Shown: in pieces, positions 6,751 through 13,007 of the stretch | Position numbering within the stretch: position 1 is the first letter of the stretch | Layout: each line of letters opens with the position of its first letter | NCBI GenBank assembly: GCA_052390035.1 | Contig: JBQTHI010000148.1 | Span: 1 to 19,071 of the forward strand | DNA: 19,071 bases | Reading direction: 5' to 3' | Origin: JBQTHI01 sp052390035 | GTDB lineage: Bacteria; Actinomycetota; Acidimicrobiia; Spongiisociales; ZC4RG35 | Position numbers and translations under genes: made by a program | The notes under the pieces: model-generated | The model's database searches: none | Seen by the model: the letters and a program-made list of their open reading frames with translations, nothing else | Told to the model about the DNA's origin: nothing

Positions 6751-7787
6751 AACACCCAATAACGCCCGGCTATCCCGGCTATCAACTCAATAACCTCGAA
6801 GGCCTCGTGGGGTGAACGCCGATCGGTCGATACCGCCGTCGGAGCGTCCACCTCCTCCCAACGTCCTGCGAACCCCAACAGGGTGGCCTTGACCGAAGCT
6901 TCCAAGGCAGGCAGGTGATAACCCCCTTCGAGAAAGACGGCGGTCGGTGTCATGGGGAGGAGCTTTTTCAGCCGGGTCGCCATCCACCCGTAGTCCGCAT
7001 CTTCGAGTCTCAACTCGGCCAGCGGGTCGTTGGCGTGGGCGTCGTATCCAGCGCTGATCAACAACCAGTCTGGTCCGAACTGCGAGACGATCGGTTCCAC
7101 CAACCGCTGCCAGGCCTGCCGGTAAGCGTCGCCGGAGGTGCCGGGCGGGAGGGGAATGTTGATCACGAAGCCCTCGCCCGGCCCGTGTCCCACCTCGTCA
7201 TGAGCGCCGGTGAGGGGGTAAAGCGGTGACTGATGAAGGCTTATGTACAGCACCTCCGGGTCCGTGGCGAAGATTTCCTGGGTGCCGTTCCCGTGGTGCA
7301 CATCCCAGTCGATGATCGCCACCCGGGCCTTGATGTCTCGAAGACCGGCGGCGGCCACCGCAACGTTGTTCAGAAGGCAGAACCCCATCGCCCTATCCCT
7401 GGTGGCGTGATGACCCGGCGGACGAACCGCCGCCAACGCCACCACCGCGCCGCGGGGCTGACCCGCCATCCACTCTATGGCGAACGGACCGGCCCCGGCC
7501 GCATGCACCGCTGCTGGCCAGCTGATGGTCCCGACGACGGTATCCGTGTCCAGGTGCCCTCCGCCCATGCGACAGAAACGTTCGACGGCGTCGAGGTACT
7601 TGGGGTCGTGTACCCGTTCCAGCATGTTGCGGTCGGCGGCCGGCGCCTCCAACCGGATGATGTTGAGTCCGGCCTTTTCGATCCCGGCCTCCACTGCCCG
7701 TAGCCGGGCCGGCCGTTCGGGATGAAATGGGCCGGTGTAGTGCTCGTGAAACAGCCGGTGAGTCAGGTAGAGGACGTCCACCTTCAT
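6747..7787 (-). CDS. Histone-deacetylase-family zinc amidohydrolase (class II type)
   Basis: Member of the arginase/deacetylase fold that removes acetyl groups from lysine side chains, polyamines or other amides; the bacterial substrate cannot be read from sequence. 346 residues. Active-site parts are complete: RPPGHHAT (122-129) with the catalytic His pair, DWDVHHGNGT (160-169) with zinc ligands Asp162 and His164, SAGYDAHANDPLA (245-257) with zinc ligand Asp249, and LEGGYH (286-291) with the transition-state tyrosine. ATG 7787 is chosen over GTG 7799 because GGAAG stands 5 nt before it. The gene diverges from a GNAT acetyltransferase 12 bp away, recalling the acetylation switch AcuA/AcuC in Bacillus (analogy only). 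Confidence 0.93.
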   Translation of the reverse strand: MKVDVLYLTHRLFHEHYTGPFHPERPARLRAVEAGIEKAGLNIIRLEAPAADRNMLERVHDPKYLDAVERFCRMGGGHLDTDTVVGTISWPAAVHAAGAGPFAIEWMAGQPRGAVVALAAVRPPGHHATRDRAMGFCLLNNVAVAAAGLRDIKARVAIIDWDVHHGNGTQEIFATDPEVLYISLHQSPLYPLTGAHDEVGHGPGEGFVINIPLPPGTSGDAYRQAWQRLVEPIVSQFGPDWLLISAGYDAHANDPLAELRLEDADYGWMATRLKKLLPMTPTAVFLEGGYHLPALEASVKATLLGFAGRWEEVDAPTAVSTDRRSPHEAFEVIELIAGIAGRYWVL

Positions 7788-7792
7788 ACTCT
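7787..7792 (+). promoter_or_regulatory. Candidate -10 box of the GNAT gene, leaderless type
   Basis: TACTCT (TAnnnT) on the plus strand, followed by 7 nt and then GTG 7800. No ribosome binding site precedes that GTG. The box overlaps the first codon of the divergent deacetylase gene, so the two promoters are likely to interfere. Confidence 0.4.
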
Positions 7793-7799
7793 TCCACAC

Positions 7800-8546
7800 G
7801 TGTCAGTAATCAGTCGGTCTGAGCGGCTGCGGGTCCGCGGACGATGGCCCGGCCGGATCGAGCTCTCCGCCGGTTGGGCGAGAGCCGTCGCCCGACCCTG
7901 GAACGATGACCTGCCCGCGGTGGCCCTTCGCCTCGAGCGCGGAAGCTCGCGCTTTCTGGCGGCTTGTGCCGATCGAGCCGTCCAATGGTCACCAGAGGTG
8001 CTCTCTCCTGCCCTGCTCCCAACTGCAACCCGGGTTTGGCTAGATGCAGGCTTTGTCGAGTCCTCCCGGATGCTGCTCTTCGAGCGACCGGTCACCGCCA
8101 TCGGCCCCGACCCGAAGGCCGAAGCGACCAGGTTGAAGGCTGGCGGGATCGAACCGATCGACGACCTGATCCGGGTCGATGATCTCAGTTTCCCACCCCG
8201 CTGGCGGCTGGGACGGTTGGGGCTAATCGAAAGCGCTGCCGCCACCCCGCGGGCGGTCGTACATCGCGATTGCGATGACGATGACCTCATTGGTTTCGCG
8301 ATATCTGGTACGAGCCTCGGGATCGGATATCTGCAACGGCTGGCGGTCGTCCCCGACCACCGCCGTTCTGGAGTGGCAACCGCCCTCGTCCGCGCCGCTC
8401 TGGACAGGGCCCGGCGCCATGGCGCCCGCACGATGTTGGTCAACACTCAACCCGAGAACCAAGCCGCCGCGGCTCTCTACGAGCGAATGGGATTCAGTTC
8501 GGTGCCTGACGGGCTGGTTCTCCTTCGTTTTTCGCCGGGCTCCTGA
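7800..8546 (+). CDS. GNAT-family N-acetyltransferase
   Basis: Acetyl-CoA dependent acetyltransferase, acceptor unknown. 248 residues from GTG 7800. The catalytic GNAT domain is the C-terminal part: motif A is LQRLAVVPDHRRSGVATALV (178-197) with the acetyl-CoA pyrophosphate loop RRSGVA, and the final strand-helix is NTQPENQAAAALYERMGF (215-232). The first 100 residues (WNDDLPAVALRL, then VWLDAGFVESSRMLLFERP) may be a second, degenerate GNAT-like half, giving a two-domain layout like mycothiol synthase, but this is not certain. The start is uncertain: the frame is open upstream into the deacetylase gene, and GTG 7800 is the first one outside it. One base separates its stop from the pseudokinase ATG, so the two are co-translated. 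Confidence 0.8.
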   Translation: MSVISRSERLRVRGRWPGRIELSAGWARAVARPWNDDLPAVALRLERGSSRFLAACADRAVQWSPEVLSPALLPTATRVWLDAGFVESSRMLLFERPVTAIGPDPKAEATRLKAGGIEPIDDLIRVDDLSFPPRWRLGRLGLIESAAATPRAVVHRDCDDDDLIGFAISGTSLGIGYLQRLAVVPDHRRSGVATALVRAALDRARRHGARTMLVNTQPENQAAAALYERMGFSSVPDGLVLLRFSPGS

Positions 8547-8547
8547 A

Positions 8548-9852
8548 ATGCCTCCACCCTTGCCACCCAGATACCACCTCGAGGTTCGCCTCGGCCGCGA
8601 TCACGACATTGAAGAGTGGCTCGCCACCGACGTGAATCTTGACCGTCCGGTGTTGATCAGATTTCTCGGACCCGACGCAAGTCAGAGACGGAGGAGCGAG
8701 TTTCTGGCCACGGTTCGCCAGGCTGCGGCGGTAGTTCATCCCCACCTCGAACCGATCTTCGCCGCCGCAGAGGTAGAGGAGGGAGCCTTTGCGGTCTCCG
8801 AATGGAACGGCGGCCTGACTCTGCAGAGCCGCCTGGCCGCCGGCGAGATCCTCGATTACGCCGAGTTCAGTCAGAATGCTCCCGGGCTCGCTGGTGCTCT
8901 CGCCGCCCTCCACCAGGCCGGGATGGTGCACGGAGCCATCGATCCGGGTTCGATCCTCTACACGGTTACGCGGCCGGCCCGCTTGGGCGGATTTGGTCGC
9001 CCCAGTCGTTTTCTCGCCACCGCCATCGGCGACGTTGCCGAATTGGCCGCAGTCCTCGAACAATCGCTTACCGGACTCCCTCCCGGGGGGCCTCCCCCCT
9101 CCGAGGTGGTGGACGGAGTTCCGGCGGAGGTCGACAGCGTCCTGGCGCTGGCAAGGGCCGGCCAACTCGATGCTTCCGGTCTTGCCCATGCGCTAGAGGC
9201 TGCCCCTCGTCCCCAGGAACCCAAAGTTGATGTCGGCCGGACATGGCGGGTGCCGGCGCTTGCTGCCGGGCTCATAGTGATCGCAGCCGGGCTGATCGCG
9301 CTCGGTCGGTTCTTGGCGGGCACCTCGGGAGTCCCTGTCATCCCGGGTCCGTCAGCCACTGCTCCCACCGGGTTGGAGGTATCCACAACTGCCACCACGA
9401 CCCCCAGCGGAGTGGTGGGTCCGGTGGTGGTGATCGCCGCCGCCACCTTCGATCCTTACGGGGGGGGCGGTGAAAATGACGAGGACATTGAGGCCATCAT
9501 CGACCGCAACCAGGAAACGACGTGGAGAACCGAGCGTTATCACGATCCCCTCGAACTGCTCAAGCCTGGGGTTGGTGTCACGGTGACAGTCGCTGGCCGA
9601 CCCGGCTCGATCGAGCTAATCGGTCTGGCAGCCGGCGCCAGCTTCAACCTCTTCTGGTCGGCGCAACAACCTCCTGATCCGGATGATTGGGAAACCATTG
9701 CCTCCGGCCGTACCGGGGGGGGTCGCCTACTGATCCAGGTGCCCGTCCGCGACGGCGGGAACTGGCTCCTTTGGTTCTCGTCCCTCCCCCGGCGCACCGA
9801 TGGATCGTATTGGACGAACATCGCGGAGATACGCTTCGATCCCTCACCATGA
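8548..9852 (+). CDS. Membrane-anchored pseudokinase with extracellular discoidin-like domain (MviN C-terminal type)
   Basis: 434 residues. Residues 8-215 are a protein-kinase-like fold without catalytic residues: the ATP lysine position is Arg38 (VLIRFL), the HRD loop is HGAIDPGSIL (128-137), and the DFG position is GGFG (147-150). One hydrophobic helix (about 235-257) is followed by a Pro/Thr/Ser-rich stretch (258-290) and a domain (292-432) with AIIDRNQETTWRTERYHDP (316-334), as in discoidin/F5-8C-like sensor domains. This is the order at the C-terminus of mycobacterial MviN (Rv3910), whose pseudokinase binds the FHA protein FhaA and which lies directly before sigM. Here the flippase half is absent, so the regulator is a separate protein. 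It probably senses cell-wall material outside and docks partners inside (inference). ATG 8548 follows the GNAT stop by one base. Confidence 0.82.
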   Translation: MPPPLPPRYHLEVRLGRDHDIEEWLATDVNLDRPVLIRFLGPDASQRRRSEFLATVRQAAAVVHPHLEPIFAAAEVEEGAFAVSEWNGGLTLQSRLAAGEILDYAEFSQNAPGLAGALAALHQAGMVHGAIDPGSILYTVTRPARLGGFGRPSRFLATAIGDVAELAAVLEQSLTGLPPGGPPPSEVVDGVPAEVDSVLALARAGQLDASGLAHALEAAPRPQEPKVDVGRTWRVPALAAGLIVIAAGLIALGRFLAGTSGVPVIPGPSATAPTGLEVSTTATTTPSGVVGPVVVIAAATFDPYGGGGENDEDIEAIIDRNQETTWRTERYHDPLELLKPGVGVTVTVAGRPGSIELIGLAAGASFNLFWSAQQPPDPDDWETIASGRTGGGRLLIQVPVRDGGNWLLWFSSLPRRTDGSYWTNIAEIRFDPSP

Positions 9853-9853
9853 G

Positions 9854-9905
9854 CGAAACCCAGGGTTCCATTCAACGACTTCATGCGGTGGAACCCTGGG
9901 TTTCG
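9854..9905. repeat. Inverted-repeat element, copy B (17-bp perfect arms, 18-nt spacer)
   Basis: Left arm CGAAACCCAGGGTTCCA (9854-9870) and right arm TGGAACCCTGGGTTTCG (9889-9905) are perfect inverted copies. The spacer (9871-9888) is 18 nt, the same as in copy A at 4770-4819, and shares AACGAnnTCAT with it. The element starts 1 nt after the pseudokinase stop and ends 17 nt before the sigma-factor ATG. In RNA it would form a 17-bp hairpin between the two reading frames. No T-run follows, so it is not a standard terminator. Confidence 0.88.
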
Positions 9906-9922
9906 GTTGGGCGGCGGACCAT

Positions 9923-10522
9923 ATGACCGTGGAGCCAGACGACGCCGCCCTCGTGGCTCGCGTGGTGGAAGGAGATCACAATGCCTTCGCCGTCCTTATG
10001 CGCCGCCATGAAGATCGGGTCTTCTCGATTTGCCTCCGTCTGATGGGAAGCCGCGCCTCCGCCCTCGACGCCACTCAGGAAACGTTCCTGACGCTCTTCC
10101 GAAAAGCGGGCCAATACCGCGCCACTGCCGCCGTCGGCACCTGGCTTTACCGAATCACGGTCAATACCTGCTACGACCAGCTCCGCCGCGAGAGGCGACG
10201 GCACGCCGAGCCCATCCCGGAGTATCTGGACCCTTCCGACCCGACAGCCCAGGACGACTTCACGTCGGTTGAGTTGCAGCCCCCGATCAGAAGGGCGCTC
10301 GACTCCCTTAGCCCCGAGTTTCGGGCCGTCGTTGTCCTGTCCGATATCGAGGGATACGCCCTCCCCGAGGTGGCTGAGGTCCTGGGACTACCGGTCGGGA
10401 CGGTCAAATCCCGCCTCTTCCGGGCCCGGCAGCGGTTGGCTGAGCAGCTCGGGAACCTTTTCTCGGCTTCTGAGCATCCAATTCGTAGACCAACTCAACC
10501 AACGGACACGCCCCCTTCATGA
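9923..10522 (+). CDS. sigM: ECF-type RNA polymerase sigma factor (SigM-like by position)
   Basis: Group 4 (ECF) sigma factor that directs RNA polymerase to a small stress regulon. 199 residues. Region 2 spans about residues 15-95: ALDATQETFLTLFRK (47-61) and YRATAAVGTWLYRITVNTCYDQLRR (65-89, -10 recognition and melting). Region 4 spans about 123-178, with LSPEFRAVVVLSDIEGYALPEVAEVLG and the helix-turn-helix ending GTVKSRLFRAR (159-169). The frame is open to 9800 through the inverted repeat; ATG 9923 is chosen because family homology begins there. It overlaps the anti-sigma start (ATGA). The name follows the mycobacterial order mviN-sigM-anti-sigma-trxB-trxC; target promoters are unknown. Confidence 0.9.
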   Translation: MTVEPDDAALVARVVEGDHNAFAVLMRRHEDRVFSICLRLMGSRASALDATQETFLTLFRKAGQYRATAAVGTWLYRITVNTCYDQLRRERRRHAEPIPEYLDPSDPTAQDDFTSVELQPPIRRALDSLSPEFRAVVVLSDIEGYALPEVAEVLGLPVGTVKSRLFRARQRLAEQLGNLFSASEHPIRRPTQPTDTPPS

Positions 10523-11292
10523 ACCACCGCAATCACGACCTCGAGCTGATCGCTGCCTACGTTTCCGACGGGGGCGATGCGCCGGGTGCCCAAGCTCAGA
10601 TCGACGAATGCGCCGATTGTCGGCAGGAGTACGAGCATCAGCTGGGCGTCCGGAACCTCCTTCGCCAAGTGTCGCCCGCATTCATGACCGACGCCGAACG
10701 GCTGACTCTCCACCGATCGGTTCTTGATCGCCTCGGATCCGAAAGGGCGACGGATCCCCGTCGCAGGCGTCAGCGGCGCACCCGGTCAGCGGGTGGTGGT
10801 TTCCTTTGGGCTCGGGTGGGAGCCGCCGCCGCCGGGGTGGTCGCCCTGGCCAGCATTGGGACTTTTCTTGCAAGCCAGCCCGGATCGGGAGGCGGCGCCA
10901 CCACCACGACGGCCGCCGACGTGCTGATGGCCGCCGATGCAGACCCTGGGCAAGCGCCGGCTGCGGAGGAAGCTGGCGCACAGCTGGCTGGCCCGAGGAC
11001 GACCGCGGCCAGCACCGAGATGCGCTCCCTCCCGGGTGGCGACCTGGCGGCGGTCAGGACCGAGGTCGAGCGGCTCCTCGATAGGGCCCAGACCGGACAG
11101 ACCAACGTCGCCACGGACGAGCTACATCGCCCATGTGCGGATCGACTGGGCCAACAGCAGGTAGTCATCTCGGAAGAGGCCCAACTCGATGGTGAGCCGA
11201 TCATCATCTTCATCGTCGGAGGGGACCCGGAGGCGGTCACCGCCGTCGTTTACCGCATATCCGACTGCGGACTTATCGAACTGGTCGAGTGA
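10519..11292 (+). CDS. Transmembrane anti-sigma factor with degenerate zinc motif
   Basis: Predicted partner of the upstream sigma factor, holding it at the membrane until a signal comes. 257 residues. The N-terminal cytoplasmic part carries QIDECADC (27-34), matching the HxxxCxxC anti-sigma motif except that the histidine is Gln27; Cys31 and Cys34 remain. A basic stretch (RRRRQRRTR, 81-89) precedes one membrane helix (about 98-118), and an Ala/Thr/Pro-rich linker leads to an outer domain (about 172-257) with cysteines at 206 and 250 that could form a disulfide. The position equals RsmA in mycobacteria. ATG 10519 overlaps the sigma stop. A nearby hairpin-prone GC stretch (11303-11315) has no T-run. 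Confidence 0.83.
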   Translation: MNHRNHDLELIAAYVSDGGDAPGAQAQIDECADCRQEYEHQLGVRNLLRQVSPAFMTDAERLTLHRSVLDRLGSERATDPRRRRQRRTRSAGGGFLWARVGAAAAGVVALASIGTFLASQPGSGGGATTTTAADVLMAADADPGQAPAAEEAGAQLAGPRTTAASTEMRSLPGGDLAAVRTEVERLLDRAQTGQTNVATDELHRPCADRLGQQQVVISEEAQLDGEPIIIFIVGGDPEAVTAVVYRISDCGLIELVE

Positions 11293-11345
11293 CCACAGGC
11301 GGCCGTCCGCCGGCACCGGACCCGGGTGCTCGGGCTGGGGCTGCC

Positions 11346-11351
11346 TAACCT
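11346..11351 (+). promoter_or_regulatory. Candidate -10 box before the small membrane protein and trxB
   Basis: TAACCT (TAnnnT) is followed by 7 nt and ATG 11359, as in the other candidate leaderless promoters here. There is no ribosome binding site before that ATG. It would start a separate transcript for the small membrane protein, trxB and perhaps trxA. Confidence 0.45.
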
Positions 11352-11358
11352 TGGTTTG

Positions 11359-11634
11359 ATGGACGACTTCCCCACCAGGTTCGCCGACCTCCTTGACGGT
11401 TTCGCCCGGCGAGTGCGGGCGGTGACGGTCGATCGATTGAACCGGTGGATTCGGAAGTCGGCGTTGGGAATGTCGGCGCTCACTCTGGCGTTGCTGGCCA
11501 CGATCTTTCTAATGCTGGCGATCTTCGGAGCCCTGGCCATCCCCCTCGGGCCGGACGGGGCCTTTGGGGTCCTGGGGGCGGTTGCCCTGCTCGTTGGCAT
11601 CTGGTTGTGGTATCGAAGGAGAAAGGTGAGTTGA
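11359..11634 (+). CDS. Small membrane protein, two predicted helices
   Basis: I do not recognise a named family. 91 residues: an amphipathic, arginine-rich N-terminus (MDDFPTRFADLLDGFARRVR), then two hydrophobic helices (about 47-67 and 71-86) separated by IPLGPDGAFG, and a basic tail YRRRKVS. The helix order and basic ends suggest a hairpin in the membrane with both ends in the cytoplasm. ATG 11359 is chosen over GTG 11326 because of the -10-like TAACCT 7 nt before it. Its stop overlaps the TTG start of trxB, so it is translationally coupled to thioredoxin reductase. It may be a small accessory protein of the redox or sigma system, but nothing in it shows function. Confidence 0.75.
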   Translation: MDDFPTRFADLLDGFARRVRAVTVDRLNRWIRKSALGMSALTLALLATIFLMLAIFGALAIPLGPDGAFGVLGAVALLVGIWLWYRRRKVS

Positions 11635-12563
11635 GCACAGAGCGGGTAGTCATCATTGGCAGCGGTGCGGCGGGGTTGACCGCCGCGCTCTACGCCGCTC
11701 GAGCCGAGCTGAAGCCGCTTGTGTTCGAAGGGATCGCCGCCGGCGGCCAATTGATGATCACCACCGATGTTGAGAACTATCCGGGTTTCCCCGACGGGAT
11801 CCTCGGGCCTGAGTTGATGGAGCGGTTTCGCAAGCAAGCAGAGCGGTTCGGCGCCCGTTTGATCGGCTCCGACGTGACTTCGGTGGACTTCTCTGGCGAT
11901 CCTCTCACTCTCACGGCCGGCGGCGACCACTATCAATCGCGGACGGTGATCGTCGCCACCGGTGCCTCGGCGAAGTGGTTGGGGGTGCCTGGCGAGGAAC
12001 GCCTGACCGGACGCGGTGTTTCGGCATGCGCCACCTGCGACGGCTTCTTCTTCCGTGACAAGAAGCTTTTGGTGGTTGGCGGCGGTGACACCGCTATGGA
12101 AGAGGCGCTGTTCCTGACCCGTTTCGCCACCCGGGTGTACGTGGTGCATCGTCGCCATCAGTTCAGGGCGTCGGCGATCATGGCCAAAAGGGTTGAGGAG
12201 CACCCCAAGATCGAGATCATCTGGGATACCGCTGTCGAGGAGATCCGCGGCGATAAGGGTGTCGAGTCGGTCGGACTCGTTGACACCGTGACTGGTGAGA
12301 ACCGTCAGATGGACATCGACGGGGTCTTCGTTGCCATCGGACATCAGCCCAACACCGATGTTTTCGCCGAGTCGCTCAAGCTGGACGAGCGCGGATACAT
12401 CGTGCTGGCCGGCGATGGAACAACTGCCACTGGGGTGCCCGGGGTGTTCGCCGCAGGCGATGTGGTCGACGCCCGCTACCGGCAAGCGGTGACCGCGGCC
12501 GGTACCGGCTGCATGGCCGCCCTCGATGCCGGTCACTATCTGGCAAACCACCACGGGGAATGA
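11631..12563 (+). CDS. trxB: Thioredoxin reductase
   Basis: FAD/NADPH flavoenzyme that reduces thioredoxin in the cytoplasm. 310 residues, normal for the low-molecular-weight type. FAD site IIGSGAAGLTAALYAARA (8-25), active disulfide CATC (133-136), NADPH loop VGGGDTAMEEA (149-159) and HRRHQFRAS (173-181), and the second FAD motif GVFAAGDV near the C-terminus. The start is TTG 11631, which shares bases with the previous stop (TTGA) and has AAGG and GAAGGAG upstream; from it the protein begins STERVVIIGSG, as expected of the family. The frame is open upstream but that part is a shadow of the membrane protein gene. It forms a unit with trxA 60 bp later. Confidence 0.97.
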   Translation: MSTERVVIIGSGAAGLTAALYAARAELKPLVFEGIAAGGQLMITTDVENYPGFPDGILGPELMERFRKQAERFGARLIGSDVTSVDFSGDPLTLTAGGDHYQSRTVIVATGASAKWLGVPGEERLTGRGVSACATCDGFFFRDKKLLVVGGGDTAMEEALFLTRFATRVYVVHRRHQFRASAIMAKRVEEHPKIEIIWDTAVEEIRGDKGVESVGLVDTVTGENRQMDIDGVFVAIGHQPNTDVFAESLKLDERGYIVLAGDGTTATGVPGVFAAGDVVDARYRQAVTAAGTGCMAALDAGHYLANHHGE

Positions 12564-12571
12564 CGCTATCC

Positions 12572-12590
12572 CCTAATCCGTTTCATTAGG
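12572..12590. repeat. Short inverted repeat between trxB and trxA
   Basis: CCTAAT (12572-12577) and ATTAGG (12585-12590) are perfect inverted copies around a 7-nt centre, in the 60-nt gap between trxB and trxA. It is too AT-rich and short for a terminator and may be a protein site or a weak RNA fold. No regulator can be named. Confidence 0.35.
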
Positions 12591-12623
12591 CATAACAACG
12601 AACAATCCGGGAAAGGACCCCAG

Positions 12624-12950
12624 ATGAGCGCAAACACCGTCACCCTCGATTCGTCGACCTTTGACAAGGCGATCGCCGGGAGCGAGCCGGTACTGGTCGA
12701 CTTTTGGGCTGAATGGTGTGGACCCTGCCGCCTCGTCGCCCCGATCCTCGAGGAGGTCGCCGTTGAGCACAAGGGCAAGCTCACCGTGGCCAAGCTCAAC
12801 GTAGACGAGAACCCGCAGATCTCCGGCTCCTACGACGTGATGAGTATTCCGACTCTGATCGTGTTCAAGGACGGGGTCGAGAAGAAGCGCATCATCGGGG
12901 CTCGTCCTAAGCACGCTCTGCTGAGCGAGCTCGCCGAGTATCTCTCCTAG
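12624..12950 (+). CDS. trxA: Thioredoxin
   Basis: Small dithiol protein that reduces disulfides in cytoplasmic proteins; it receives electrons from the reductase encoded just upstream. 108 residues. The active site WCGPC (31-35) is intact, preceded by VLVDFWAE, and the cis-proline is in SIPTLIVFKDG. GGAAAGGA stands 8 nt before ATG 12624, a normal ribosome binding site unlike the leaderless starts nearby. It matches trxC of the mycobacterial sigM-trxB-trxC cluster. 57 nt follow before the next gene. Confidence 0.97.
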   Translation: MSANTVTLDSSTFDKAIAGSEPVLVDFWAEWCGPCRLVAPILEEVAVEHKGKLTVAKLNVDENPQISGSYDVMSIPTLIVFKDGVEKKRIIGARPKHALLSELAEYLS

Positions 12951-12995
12951 CCCTCGGCTTTCCTCTGCCCGAAAGTGCAACCATCGGTTCACGGC

Positions 12996-13001
12996 TAGCT
13001 T
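12996..13001 (+). promoter_or_regulatory. Candidate -10 box of the CwlM-like gene, leaderless type
   Basis: TAGCTT (TAnnnT), then 6 nt, then GTG 13008. Transcription would begin at the start codon. No ribosome binding site is seen before the GTG and no good -35 is present. Elsewhere in the 57-nt gap after trxA nothing was found. Confidence 0.45.
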
Positions 13002-13007
13002 TTCGGT

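Noticed and set aside
7794..7803. ACACGTGT at the GNAT start as a second parS
   Set aside because: It has the CACGTG centre but none of the flanking GTTT/AAAC bases needed for parS.
9854..9905. Inverted repeat as an integron attC site
   Set aside because: attC sites need RYYYAAC and GTTRRRY boxes with mismatched, bulged arms; here the arms are perfect, the spacer is fixed, and no integrase or cassette is present.
9889..9922. GGAAC in the repeat as the -35 of an ECF sigma promoter before the sigma gene
   Set aside because: No GTT- or GTC-type -10 is found at the needed 16-17 nt, and GGAAC is simply part of the repeat arm.
11250..12554. Minus-strand open frame opposite trxB (434 codons)
   Set aside because: It mirrors a certain trxB and runs into the small membrane protein gene; no motif seen.
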